From Clostridiales bacterium (lineage in GTDB: Bacteria; Bacillota; Clostridia; Saccharofermentanales; Saccharofermentanaceae): a stretch of 35,264 bases of DNA. The DNA lies in contig JAFZLF010000025.1 in assembly GCA_017551625.1 (NCBI GenBank), forward strand, positions 1-35,264, read 5' to 3'. A program made the position numbers and the translations under genes. Below the pieces are notes generated by a model, which worked only from the letters and a program-made list of their open reading frames with translations, was not told where the DNA came from and did not search any database. Shown here one piece after another: positions 7,819 through 15,903 of this stretch. Within the stretch, counting starts at the first letter, position 1. Each line of letters opens with the position of its first letter.

Positions 7819-7948
7819 GGCTCTGGCACACTTGAATGTTGATATTGATGATTTCATCTGCACTCAGTCTGATTTCAGTCTGATTTGCCCTCTTTATCTG
7901 ACAGATATCAGACTGGCGCTAAGATCAACCCTAAGAGGTGACAGAGCC
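7819..7948. mobile_element. Palindromic repeat element, copy 1 (MITE-like or insertion-sequence end remnant)
   Basis: A non-coding 130-bp element. Its ends are inverted 25-base motifs (7819-7843 minus, 7924-7948 plus) built on ATCAAC, then GTG(A/C)CA, then AGCC, so the outer 11 bases read GGCTCTGKCAC from both sides. Inside are a tandem CAGTCTGATTT (starting 7864 and 7875) and an inverted partner ATCAGACTG (7908-7916). The same motif occurs three times near 33631-33844. I see no target duplication and no transposase, so it is a MITE or the leftover ends of an insertion sequence. The ends recall the internally repeated termini of IS21-type elements, but I cannot confirm this. Confidence 0.6.
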
Positions 7949-7961
7949 AGAAAATAAAACC

Positions 7962-9032
7962 TCACTTCTTCGGGCGAATGCTGACTTCGCCGGATGTCAG
8001 GACCGCGGTGGTGCCGTCATCGTACTCCACCAGGAGATTACAATCCTCTGTGATGTCGAGGACCTTCGCCTGACGCGTCGCTCCGCCACCTGTGGAAATG
8101 ACGTCCACGTTTCTCCCGAGCACGAGGCTTCGGTCCTTATAGTCCGCCTCGTAGCCGAGATGATCCGGCGCGCGGTAGATCGCAAAGAAGGATCTCAGAA
8201 ACTCCGCAGCGATCCGATTCTTCGCATCGGGCATACGGACCCCGAGAATACATCCCGCGATCTCCTTAAGCTCCTCCGGGAAGCCCCCTTCCGGTTCATA
8301 TACATTAAATCCGATCCCGAGCACGGCATGCTCGAGATTTCCGTTTTCCATACTCATCGACGCTTCGGTCAGGATGCCGACGACTTTTCTCTCGCGAAGG
8401 AAAATGTCGTTGACCCACTTGATCTGTGGGCGGTTATGTTCCTTGCTCTTCCTGATAATTGCTTCGAGTTCTTCTTTCGGCACTTTCGATCCGGGCACGA
8501 TTCTCCTGTCCGGAAGGACTGCCTCGATCGCATGGCATGCCGCGACGGCCGCCATGGTCGTGATTTTCAGTGCCCGCTCCGGCGGTATATCCGTCGGCCG
8601 CAAAAGCACACTGATATAAAGGCCTGTATTTAGTGGAGAAAAGAACGAACGCCCCATCCGGCCCTTCCCGCCTGTCTGGGAATTGGCGATGATCACAGTC
8701 CCTTCACGCGCACCGGCCGCCGCTTTTTCCTTAAGAAGCGTATTCGTCGAGGTCACTTCATCAAACACCTCGAAATCGAGATCGAGATCCTCGCCGAGAT
8801 ATTTACTGACACCCTGTGAGGAGACGATGTCCGTGTCCGGCGACAGAGCATACCCGCGTCCCGGAGCTGCCTCGAGCGCATAGCCCTCCTCGCGCAGGGA
8901 CTCGACCGCCTTCCATACAGCGGTGCGGGACAGGCCCAGTTTCTCGGCGATCTCGGCCCCGGAAAAGTATGTCCCCTTATTCTGCTCAAATAGCAGAAGT
9001 ATCTTCTCTTTTGTACTTTCTTTCTTACTCAT
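7962..9032 (-). CDS. birA: Bifunctional biotin repressor / biotin-protein ligase BirA
   Basis: A 356-residue protein. It attaches biotin to biotin-dependent carboxylases through biotinyl-AMP and, with its DNA-binding domain, represses biotin genes. An N-terminal winged helix (about 5-60, ending RTAVWKAVESLREEGY) is followed by the ligase core with GGKGRMGRSFFSP (biotinyl-AMP loop), KWVNDIFL (the KWPND motif) and a C-terminal BPL_C domain ending GEVSIRP. I chose the ATG giving MSKKESTKEK; a GTG start 54 bases upstream adds residues unlike the family. The helix domain makes this a regulator type, and its operator is present in front of bioY in this window. It is downstream of the DUF3783 and PqqD-like genes on the same strand. 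Confidence 0.93.
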   Translation of the reverse strand: MSKKESTKEKILLLFEQNKGTYFSGAEIAEKLGLSRTAVWKAVESLREEGYALEAAPGRGYALSPDTDIVSSQGVSKYLGEDLDLDFEVFDEVTSTNTLLKEKAAAGAREGTVIIANSQTGGKGRMGRSFFSPLNTGLYISVLLRPTDIPPERALKITTMAAVAACHAIEAVLPDRRIVPGSKVPKEELEAIIRKSKEHNRPQIKWVNDIFLRERKVVGILTEASMSMENGNLEHAVLGIGFNVYEPEGGFPEELKEIAGCILGVRMPDAKNRIAAEFLRSFFAIYRAPDHLGYEADYKDRSLVLGRNVDVISTGGGATRQAKVLDITEDCNLLVEYDDGTTAVLTSGEVSIRPKK

Positions 9033-9095
9033 CTTATATATCCGTTGCGATGAAACTCCTATCGTGTGCCGGGCTTTCTCCGGCACATCTTGACA

Positions 9096-9509
9096 TCATC
9101 CGTGCAGGGCCTCGCGCTCGCGCCGGAGTTCGCCGATCAGCGAGTAGAGGGTCCAGTTGATGTTAAAGGGCGTAACCGCCGCCTTCAGCGCGACGGGCTT
9201 CTCTCCCTCTGCGCGAAAACCACTTAGGAACGTGCGGATTCCTTCTTCTTCAATGGAAACGAAGATCAATATCTCCGGCATCTGATACATCGGAGGGACT
9301 TTGCTTTCTGCCGGAGGCGTGATCTGAAACGGCAGAGGTTTCAGAAGCTCCGGAGTAAGACCTCCTGAAACAGTATTCTTCTTAATGATCTCAGAAAGCT
9401 TCAGCGGAAGCTCTCCAGGCCCGATGACCGAGACGCGCTCACCGATCGATCCGGCTACACGGCGTACCGCTTCTTCCCTTTCTTTCGAGTCGACATACAT
9501 GAGGATCAT
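9096..9509 (-). CDS. DUF3783 domain protein
   Basis: A 137-residue cytoplasmic protein. The C-terminal half matches my recollection of DUF3783: a strand ILIFVSIEEEGIRTFL followed by the signature VALKAAVTPFNINWTLYSLIGEL (roughly residues 105-127). The N-terminus MILMYVDSKEREEAVRRV resembles a small Rossmann-like start. Function is unknown in the family. It lies 21 bases after the PqqD-like gene and 63 bases before birA, so the three are probably one transcript. The binding site is AAGGA. Confidence 0.75.
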   Translation of the reverse strand: MILMYVDSKEREEAVRRVAGSIGERVSVIGPGELPLKLSEIIKKNTVSGGLTPELLKPLPFQITPPAESKVPPMYQMPEILIFVSIEEEGIRTFLSGFRAEGEKPVALKAAVTPFNINWTLYSLIGELRREREALHG

Positions 9510-9530
9510 GGATCTGTTTTCCTTTTCGGA

Positions 9531-9791
9531 TCACTCTTCGAGCGCGCCGACCTTACGCAGTTCCTCGATGGCCTTTCTGACATCGCGAGCGATCACTTCT
9601 TCCGGCGCATCGAAACGCGCTGTCATCGCAGCGATGATCTCCTCTTCGGTCGTGTCTTCCTTCAGGTACGACAGGATGACGCCCAGGGTCTTATTTCCGC
9701 GGACCACTCCGGAGAACGGCGCATCCGCCGTCGGCACCAGCAGGCTCTCGTCCGCCGTATCATGCGGGATATACTGTTTCTTCAGTTTCAT
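9531..9791 (-). CDS. PqqD family protein
   Basis: An 86-residue protein with the PqqD-like fold: strands SLLVPTADAPFSGVVRGNKT, a helix with GVILSYLKEDTTEEEIIAAM, then a winged helix ending RKAIEELRKVGALEE. PqqD-like domains bind leader peptides for radical SAM peptide maturases, but single PqqD-like proteins outside such clusters are common in Clostridia and mostly uncharacterised. No peptide precursor or SPASM radical SAM gene is seen next to it. It is first in the probable PqqD/DUF3783/birA transcript, with AAGGA upstream of the ATG. Confidence 0.75.
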   Translation of the reverse strand: MKLKKQYIPHDTADESLLVPTADAPFSGVVRGNKTLGVILSYLKEDTTEEEIIAAMTARFDAPEEVIARDVRKAIEELRKVGALEE

Positions 9792-9901
9792 ATATATAAT
9801 CCTTCTTTCCTTTAGTTACATATCGGGAGGGATGGAGTCCCATGATGATCCATCGCCATTACCCTCTCATGATACCATGAAAAGTTTTTTTCAAAAACCT
9901 A

Positions 9902-9929
9902 TAGACAAACCCGGAAAAAGTAGTATCAT
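9902..9929 (+). promoter_or_regulatory. Promoter of the metal-efflux unit
   Basis: A -35 box TAGACA (9902-9907, 5 of 6) and -10 box TATCAT (9924-9929, 5 of 6) are separated by 16 bases, about 70 bases ahead of the HMA gene. Confidence 0.6.
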
Positions 9930-9941
9930 ATGAATTGTGAT

Positions 9942-9965
9942 ACATATGAATGGTTATTCATGTGT
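9942..9965 (+). promoter_or_regulatory. ArsR/SmtB-type metal operator
   Basis: An inverted repeat with arms ACATATGAAT and ATTCATGTGT (9 of 10 positions) around GGTT. The ATGAAT-N4-ATTCAT core is the shape bound by ArsR/SmtB metal-sensing repressors such as CzrA and CadC. It lies just past the -10 box, where a bound repressor would block transcription of the HMA protein and ATPase. No repressor gene of this family is in the window. Confidence 0.65.
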
Positions 9966-10000
9966 TTCCGAGAAAAAGATAACCGAAGGAGATACATACT

Positions 10001-10219
10001 ATGAGAAGAAGTTTCAAGCTCGAAGACCTGGATTGCGCCAACTGCGCCGCGAAGATGGAAGAAGCCATCGGTAAGCTCCCCGGCGTGACAAAAGTATCCG
10101 TGAATTTCATGGCCCAGAAGATGATCCTCGAGGCAGACGACGCCGTATTTGAGTCTGTCCTTAAGGAAGCCGCGAAGACCATCGCGCAGGTCGAGCCAGA
10201 CTGCCGGATCATCATGTAA
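10001..10219 (+). CDS. Stand-alone heavy-metal-associated (HMA) domain protein
   Basis: A 72-residue single HMA domain. The metal loop is LDCANCA (residues 9-15), close to the ATX1/CopZ motif GMxCxxC but with Asp before the first Cys, as in many Zn/Cd ATPase N-terminal domains. The beta-alpha-beta-beta-alpha-beta pattern is intact. The following ATPase has no HMA domain of its own, so this protein probably delivers or senses metal for it in trans. It has an AAGGAG site 9 bases before the ATG and lies behind a promoter and an ArsR-type operator. The C-terminus PDCRIIM has an extra Cys. Confidence 0.88.
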   Translation: MRRSFKLEDLDCANCAAKMEEAIGKLPGVTKVSVNFMAQKMILEADDAVFESVLKEAAKTIAQVEPDCRIIM

Positions 10220-10278
10220 GAACATCGCCGCGCCCCTCTGCTTTTGGGTGCTGAAAGTAAATCAAAAACACTTATCGC

Positions 10279-10295
10279 AACAGTGTAATACTGTT
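10279..10295. repeat. Small dyad between HMA and ATPase genes
   Basis: AACAGT and ACTGTT flank a 5-base GTAAT centre in the 119-base gap. It may be a processing or regulatory site that sets different levels of the two proteins; no U-run follows. Confidence 0.4.
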
Positions 10296-10338
10296 ACAAA
10301 CCCTTAGATTTCAATCATTTTATTGAGTGGTAAGCATT

Positions 10339-12231
10339 ATGTCGAAGAAACAAAAGAAAACCCTCCTGCGTATTCTGGCCGCGGCTGCAGCGCTCGTCCT
10401 CCTCGAGCTGCTGCCCATCTCCTCCCTGCTCGACTCCCTCTATGGGAGTGACGGAGGAAACGCGGTACTTCGACGTGCCACTCTTATTGTTATTTATCTT
10501 ATCCCCTACCTCATCGTCGGTTACGACGTCGTGCTCGGCGCGATCAGAAAGATCGGTCACGGTGATTTTCTCGATGAAGAATTTCTCATGATGATCGCCA
10601 CCGTCGGCGCGCTGGCTGTAGGAGAATATCCCGAGGCCACTGCCGTCATGCTCTTTTATCAGGTAGGAGAGCTTTTCCAGAGCATCGCCGGCGGCAGAAG
10701 CAGGAAGTCCATCGCCGCCATGATGGACATCTGCCCGGATACCGCGATCGTCCTTCGTGACGGCGCCGAGGAAGAAGTCGACCCGTCGGAGGTCTCTGTC
10801 GGCGAAGTCGTCCTCGTCAAGCCCGGCGAGAAGGTCCCGATCGACGGCATCGTGAAGGATGGAAACTCGAGTCTCAACACTGCGGCGCTGACCGGCGAGA
10901 GCCTCCCGGTCGAGGTCGCCCCAGGAGATTCCGTCTACTCGGGCTCGATCAACGTAAGCTCGGCCATCACGGTCACCACGACCACCGAATACGAAAACAG
11001 CACAGTTTCCAGGATCCTCGAACTGGTGGAAAACAGTACCGATAAGAAAGCGCATGCAGAGAAGTTCATCACCCGCTTCGCTCGTTACTATACCCCGATC
11101 GTCGTTATCCTCGCGGTCCTGATCGCCCTGATCTGCGCGATCTTTACAGATCTCGGAATTGCAGGCAGCGTCTACAGAGGACTCATCTTCCTCGTCGTCT
11201 CCTGCCCCTGCGCCCTCGTCGTCTCCGTACCGCTTTCGTTCTTCGGTGGGATCGGCGCAGCCAGCCGCCGCGGCATCCTCATCAAGGGCAGTAACTTTCT
11301 CGAAGAACTCTCGCGGATCGACACCGTCGTCTTTGACAAGACCGGCACGATCACACGCGGCGCATTTGCCGTCGACGCCGTGCATCCGAACGAGATCGAC
11401 GAAGATATCCTGATCGATATCGCCGCGCTGGCGGAGAGCCGTTCGCACCATCCCGTCGCCGAGTCGATCGTAAACGCCCACGGCAAGCACATCGACGCCT
11501 CCCGTCTCGGCGAGGTCGAGGAGATCGCCGGCCGCGGCGTCCGCGCCGTCATCGACGGACAGACCTACTATGTCGGAAACGGGAAACTCATGGAAGACGT
11601 CCACGCCGACTACCACGAGTGCCACCTCCCCGGCACCGTCGTGCATGTATCGCGCGAGACCGAATATCTCGGACACATCGTCATCAACGACGAGCTGAAG
11701 CCCGATTCGAAGGAGGCCATCGCTGACCTTCGCCGTGCCGGTATCTCGGAAGTCGTGATGCTCACAGGCGATAACGAGAAGGTCGCGGAGAAAGTCGCGA
11801 AAGACGTCGGTATCGACAAGTATTTCGCCGGACTTCTCCCTGCCAATAAGGTCGAGAAGATCGAGAGCCTCATGGACGGCACAAGAAAGATCGCCTTTGC
11901 CGGTGACGGCATCAACGACGCCCCGGTCCTGACCCGCGCCGATGTCGGCATCGCGATGGGCGCACTTGGTTCGGACGCTGCGATCGAAGCGGCGGATGTG
12001 GTTCTCATGGACGACCGCCTCACCAAGATCGCGGAAGCCGTACGTATCGCGAGAAAAACCATGCGCATCGTAAAGGAGAACATCGTCTTCTCGATTGCCG
12101 TGAAGATCGCCGTCATGATCCTCGGCGCACTCGGCCTTGCCGGCATGAAGCTCGCCGTCTTCGGCGATGTCGGTGTACTGATCCTCGCGATCCTGAACGC
12201 CGCCCGCGCCATGCGCGTCCCGAAAGCCTGA
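10339..12231 (+). CDS. P1B-type heavy-metal exporting ATPase (Zn/Cd/Pb type)
   Basis: A 630-residue integral membrane protein. It pumps divalent metal out of the cytoplasm using ATP through a phospho-aspartate. Motifs in order: transmembrane helices at the N-terminus (about 9-40 and following), the actuator TGES, the membrane metal site SCPCALV (the CPC of the Zn/Cd/Pb group), the phosphorylation site DKTGTIT, the HP motif (HHPVAES), and GDGINDAPVL in the hinge. It lacks the N-terminal HMA domain of CadA/ZntA; the upstream 72-residue HMA protein fills this role. I chose the ATG (MSKKQKK) after GAGTGG; an in-frame GTG 12 bases earlier is possible. The length is typical for an HMA-less member. 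Confidence 0.92.
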   Translation: MSKKQKKTLLRILAAAAALVLLELLPISSLLDSLYGSDGGNAVLRRATLIVIYLIPYLIVGYDVVLGAIRKIGHGDFLDEEFLMMIATVGALAVGEYPEATAVMLFYQVGELFQSIAGGRSRKSIAAMMDICPDTAIVLRDGAEEEVDPSEVSVGEVVLVKPGEKVPIDGIVKDGNSSLNTAALTGESLPVEVAPGDSVYSGSINVSSAITVTTTTEYENSTVSRILELVENSTDKKAHAEKFITRFARYYTPIVVILAVLIALICAIFTDLGIAGSVYRGLIFLVVSCPCALVVSVPLSFFGGIGAASRRGILIKGSNFLEELSRIDTVVFDKTGTITRGAFAVDAVHPNEIDEDILIDIAALAESRSHHPVAESIVNAHGKHIDASRLGEVEEIAGRGVRAVIDGQTYYVGNGKLMEDVHADYHECHLPGTVVHVSRETEYLGHIVINDELKPDSKEAIADLRRAGISEVVMLTGDNEKVAEKVAKDVGIDKYFAGLLPANKVEKIESLMDGTRKIAFAGDGINDAPVLTRADVGIAMGALGSDAAIEAADVVLMDDRLTKIAEAVRIARKTMRIVKENIVFSIAVKIAVMILGALGLAGMKLAVFGDVGVLILAILNAARAMRVPKA

Positions 12232-12303
12232 GCAGAGGCCGCTCTCCGGAGTACCCGTTTCATCCCGGTCCTGTGGTACAATGTTTCTACGGAGGGAAAA
12301 ACC

Positions 12304-13914
12304 ATGAAACGCAGACATACCCGGATACTTTCATTTGCCATGAGCCTGATGCTTCTTTTCAGTATCACAGCCGTTCCCGGCTGTTCGAAGTCGACCGCCA
12401 AAAAGGATGCGGCGATCATAAAGAAATGTCAGGGTACCGTCGAGGATTATCTCGTCTACCTCTCCTCCGGAAAGACCGGGAAGCTCCCCCGCTATGCCGA
12501 TCCGGATACGGACCCGTTTCAGGATCCGGATTCCCTCGAGGATCATGAGGCGGTTCTGTGGGACGCCCTTCTCAGGAAGCTGACCTTCGAGATCGGAGAG
12601 GTCGAGCTCGACGATGACGAGGCCGATGTCGCCGTCACTATCTCCCTTCCCGACGCCCGAAAGATCGCGAAGATCACAGACGAGACACTCACCTACTCCT
12701 CGGCAGCGGATCTCGTCGCCGCATGTAAAGATTTCACCGACGCCGATATCGAGATTCCCGTCACGATCGACGATGATCAGGTCACCATCGCCGGCACAGA
12801 TGAACTCTACAAGCAGGTACAGTCGCAGTTTCAGATCCTTTCCGATGCCATCCCGGACGGCGACGAAGTCATGCAGACGAAGGTCGAAGAATTCATGCAG
12901 AATCTGCACGATCTGAACATCCCGTACCTCTACGAACATTCCCGGATCCCGCATCTGGACGATTATGACCCGATGTCCGGGAACATTATCGCGGCATGCA
13001 ATTCTTTTCTGACCTACGAGGTCGAGTACGTCGCTCCTAAGGACGGAAACTCCGCTGATTTCATCGTGCACGCACACTCCAAAGACAGTAGTAACACCGC
13101 GAGGTTTTTCTTCTCCGATCCGGTAAATATCGCGCCGGCTTTCTGTGATGCTTTTGACGCGATGGCAAGCGGCACGATGGACTTTGACAAAAATTACTAC
13201 GAGTATATCGATATCGATGCGCTGGTACCCGGTTTCAGAGATGAGCTGGAGAATGCACGTGACATCGATGTGGATATTCCCGTGACGATCACCGTCGACG
13301 ATAAGGATCCTTCGGTCTACTCGATCGAGGGGGATTTCTCCGAGATCATGCCGCCGTTCGAGCCGCTGGACTATGCGGATGAGATCGATGAAGAAGGGCA
13401 GCTCGCCTGCTATCAGGCATCCATCGAGCTTCTCCGCGCCGAAAACCGGATCTCTGACGACGAGTACGAGATGTGCCGCCGTGCGCTGGGCGTGTATTCC
13501 TTTGACGAAGAGGCATTCCGGGCGGTCATGGCCAAGTACGGGTTCACGCAGGACACTTCGTATGCTTTTGACGAACTATACACTAATGGCGGATCCTTCC
13601 AGATCAACCTCGACAATCGCGACGAGATCATCGAGTCGGCACTGGCCAACGGCGATGTTCTGCGGGATACGAAGGCCATGATCGAAGAAGGTGGCGCAAC
13701 CGGTGTCATTTCCGGCGGATGGTTTGATTTCGAGTTTGTCGGAAGCAGCACGGAAGATTACATATCCTTCGAAGGTGACGGCGATGCCGAGCATACCGTA
13801 TATCTCCGGTCGATCGTCATCAACGAGTATATCCTGGCGTTCATGATCCTCGACTATACCGACGATCAGATTGCTCTGATCGACACGATCCTTCAGGAGC
13901 TCGGACTCGAATAG
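12304..13914 (+). CDS. Large secreted lipoprotein, unknown function
   Basis: A 536-residue protein with a lipoprotein signal peptide: basic N-terminus MKRRHTR, hydrophobic core, and lipobox AVPGC with Cys27 as the lipidated residue. The mature part is strongly acidic, with repeated Asp/Glu-rich strands (for example ELDDDEADVAVTISLPD and DIDVDIPVTITVDDKD) that suggest repeated beta modules. Similar openings recur about 160 and 320 residues in (EIPVTIDDDQ, DIPVTITVDD). I do not recognise the family. It has a good binding site (GGAGGG), and a TACAAT box lies about 24 bases before the ATG. It is expected on the outer face of the membrane. The next gene is convergent. Confidence 0.8.
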   Translation: MKRRHTRILSFAMSLMLLFSITAVPGCSKSTAKKDAAIIKKCQGTVEDYLVYLSSGKTGKLPRYADPDTDPFQDPDSLEDHEAVLWDALLRKLTFEIGEVELDDDEADVAVTISLPDARKIAKITDETLTYSSAADLVAACKDFTDADIEIPVTIDDDQVTIAGTDELYKQVQSQFQILSDAIPDGDEVMQTKVEEFMQNLHDLNIPYLYEHSRIPHLDDYDPMSGNIIAACNSFLTYEVEYVAPKDGNSADFIVHAHSKDSSNTARFFFSDPVNIAPAFCDAFDAMASGTMDFDKNYYEYIDIDALVPGFRDELENARDIDVDIPVTITVDDKDPSVYSIEGDFSEIMPPFEPLDYADEIDEEGQLACYQASIELLRAENRISDDEYEMCRRALGVYSFDEEAFRAVMAKYGFTQDTSYAFDELYTNGGSFQINLDNRDEIIESALANGDVLRDTKAMIEEGGATGVISGGWFDFEFVGSSTEDYISFEGDGDAEHTVYLRSIVINEYILAFMILDYTDDQIALIDTILQELGLE

Positions 13915-13927
13915 CTAGAAGTGCTTC

Positions 13928-14701
13928 TCAAGCCTTCGGATCGCGAAGATCGAGGAGGTTATCCCCGCAATCGATGCCATACTTCTTGAGGAACAGTTGA
14001 AGTCTCGGATCGTCGGGCTGTCTGACCATGCGCGGCTGATGCGCATCGCATCCGAGAACGAACTTCGCCCCCATCTCACTGGCCATCCGGAAGAAACGGT
14101 CGCACGGATAGTGGCGTCCGTCGAAGAAACCGTACATATTCACCTCGAGAGGTATATTAAGCTCGATAGACTTTCTGACGATCCTTCTCATGTGTCTGAG
14201 GTATACTTCATCCCCACCCATGTAGTACACCAGATCAGGATGGGCCAGATAGGTAAAGAGCCCCGTCTCCATCCCTTCGATCGTAGTCTCGACATAGGAC
14301 TGGAGCTGGTCTTCGCCGAAAATAGGCGAGCCCACATAGAAACCGTCCACTTCATTTATGCCGAAGTGCTGCCCCAGGATCAGGTAATCGAGAGGATACT
14401 TCCGAAGTTCTTCGATAAGCTTCGGGAAAAACCTCGTGCTATATTCCACCTCATAGCCGATGAGGATCCGGATCTGATCTTTATATTCTTCCCGCAGTTT
14501 CACGAGTGTGTCCGTGTATTCCGGGATCTCCCGCATATCCATCCTGATCGCAGATCGGAATCCCGCCGGATACGGCTGAGGAGTATGGTCCGAGAATCCC
14601 AGCACCTGAAAACCCTGAGCGATGGCATTCTCGATATATTCCCTCTCGGTTCCGGACGCGTGATTACAGCGGCGGGTATGGGTATGGTAATTGGCTAACA
14701 T
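13928..14701 (-). CDS. PHP-domain phosphatase, histidinol-phosphatase-like
   Basis: A 257-residue PHP-fold metal hydrolase. The metal-binding motifs are visible: NYHTHTRRCNHASG at the start (HTH and following His), SDHTPQP (about 38-44), the glutamate in GYEVEY, LGQHFG, and LGCDAHQP near the C-terminus. The NYHTHT..CNHASG opening is typical of HisK/HisJ histidinol-phosphate phosphatases. No other histidine-biosynthesis gene is nearby, so the substrate is less certain than the fold; many Clostridia carry such isolated paralogues. The ATG has an AAAGGAT site. It is convergent with the large lipoprotein and downstream of barnase/barstar on the same strand (51-base gap). Confidence 0.85.
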   Translation of the reverse strand: MLANYHTHTRRCNHASGTEREYIENAIAQGFQVLGFSDHTPQPYPAGFRSAIRMDMREIPEYTDTLVKLREEYKDQIRILIGYEVEYSTRFFPKLIEELRKYPLDYLILGQHFGINEVDGFYVGSPIFGEDQLQSYVETTIEGMETGLFTYLAHPDLVYYMGGDEVYLRHMRRIVRKSIELNIPLEVNMYGFFDGRHYPCDRFFRMASEMGAKFVLGCDAHQPRMVRQPDDPRLQLFLKKYGIDCGDNLLDLRDPKA

Positions 14702-14752
14702 AGATGATCCTTTCCGGGCCTTGCGGAAGATTTTCCGTATCCGCAGGCGATC

Positions 14753-15022
14753 TCAGCGCTTCTCCATAAAGATATAACCGCATTCCTGCGCGGCTTCGCG
14801 GAAACACGCGAGGATCCGCTTCGCGTACTGCCCGAGGTTTTCTTCGGCGATCGCGGTATTTACGAAGACGACCGCGATATCCTTGCTCAGATCGCTCAGA
14901 CAGTCAAAGAGCGCATCGAGATTGTTACCGAACCACATGGGAAGCTCCATCGTGTCAACGATCACGCGATATGCCTCGTCACGGCTCGTCATATCTTTTC
15001 CATCCAGAAGATAAATGTTCAT
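14753..15022 (-). CDS. Barstar-family ribonuclease inhibitor
   Basis: An 89-residue protein with the barstar signature: MNIYLLDGKDM, then a helix and the barnase-binding loop FGNNLDALFDCLSD (about residues 30-43), ending with GYIFMEKR. Barstar binds barnase tightly and blocks its active site, protecting the producing cell. I chose the ATG at 15022, with a strong GGGGAGGAG site, over an upstream in-frame start. It begins one base after the stop of the ribonuclease gene (TAA-C-ATG), so the two are translationally coupled, as expected for a toxin and immunity pair. Confidence 0.9.
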   Translation of the reverse strand: MNIYLLDGKDMTSRDEAYRVIVDTMELPMWFGNNLDALFDCLSDLSKDIAVVFVNTAIAEENLGQYAKRILACFREAAQECGYIFMEKR

Positions 15023-15023
15023 G

Positions 15024-15695
15024 TTACTCCTCCCCATAAAGCAGCGTGAAGGTCTCGTAATGGTCATCGGTGTAATAGATCAGACCGTCGTTGGAGAAGA
15101 CGATGCGCTTCGCTCCTCTGGACTTCTTGCCCTTCGTGTCGATATCACACTCGTAGTAAGTGCGGCCTTTCTTCTCGGGCAGGCTCCCTTCTCTGTTGCC
15201 GAAAACATCGCCGCCGATACTGCATCCCGGGAAGTAGTCTTCGAGGGAACCGCCCTCCCAGCCCTTTTCTCTGGCCTGTTTCTTCGTTACGAAGTTTGAC
15301 GGGAGATGCCCGTAAGTATGGATATACAGCGCCACGTCATCTTTGCTCGTGTACTCGCCGTCCTCATCGATGACATCTTCCTTCGGGTCCGCCGTTGTTT
15401 CCGTCGGAGCCTCTGTCGTCGTCGTTTCTTTCTTAGTGGTTTCTTTTTCCGTCGTCTCTGAAGTAGTGGCTTCGGTGGTTGCTTCCGTCGTCGCTTCAGT
15501 AGTCGCCTCGGTCACATCTTCTGAAGATTCTTCCGTCGGTGCCGCGGTTTCCTTTGTCGTGGTCTCAGAAGTCGTTGTCGTCGTAGTAGTCGCAGCAGAC
15601 GTTTCCTTCGACTTCTTCGAACATCCGGCGAAAAGCCCGACCGCCAGGATCAGCGTCATGATCAGTATCCAGAGTTTCGTATGATTTCTTCTCAT
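15024..15695 (-). CDS. Barnase-like ribonuclease made as a lipoprotein
   Basis: A 223-residue protein. The signal peptide ends in the lipobox LFAGC, so Cys25 is predicted to be lipidated. A Thr/Glu-rich low-complexity linker follows, then a C-terminal barnase domain of about 110 residues. Compared with barnase from memory, the active-site set is kept: Glu in YECDID, the two Arg in KSRGAKRI, and His in TDDHYETF; the blocks GGDVFGNREGSLP and KKGRTYYE match closely. Barnase itself is secreted free; here it should stay attached to the outer membrane face. I chose the start giving MRRNHTK, after AGAAGGAA; six more residues are possible upstream. A barstar gene follows at once. Confidence 0.9.
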   Translation of the reverse strand: MRRNHTKLWILIMTLILAVGLFAGCSKKSKETSAATTTTTTTSETTTKETAAPTEESSEDVTEATTEATTEATTEATTSETTEKETTKKETTTTEAPTETTADPKEDVIDEDGEYTSKDDVALYIHTYGHLPSNFVTKKQAREKGWEGGSLEDYFPGCSIGGDVFGNREGSLPEKKGRTYYECDIDTKGKKSRGAKRIVFSNDGLIYYTDDHYETFTLLYGEE

Positions 15696-15829
15696 TTCGA
15701 TTCCTTCTTCCATTTTCTGTCCTGCCTATTATAGCAAAAACTCATCCTGCGCGAGATATCCCCCGTTTTTCGGCACGTTCCCCCCGCATGCAAGTTCCTT
15801 TCACTCGAACTTCGGATTCGCACAAGAAA

Positions 15830-15858
15830 GAACCGCCTTCCTTTTTCGGAGACGGTTC
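15830..15858 (-). terminator. Rho-independent terminator after ftsH
   Basis: On the minus strand, GAACCG pairs with CGGTTC and the stem continues (TCTCC with GGAAGG, one bulge) around a GAAAAA loop, followed by TTTCTT. It begins 45 bases after the ftsH stop. Confidence 0.7.
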
Positions 15859-15903
15859 CTCTTAAACATTTTGAATCAGACGAGAGAGACTCTCTCAACA
15901 AAA

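Noticed and set aside
10315..12318. A 667-codon open frame antisense to the P1B ATPase gene
   Set aside because: The plus strand encodes an ATPase with all motifs; the antisense translation is rich in Asp/Arg/Gly with no motif, the usual mirror of a GC-rich gene.
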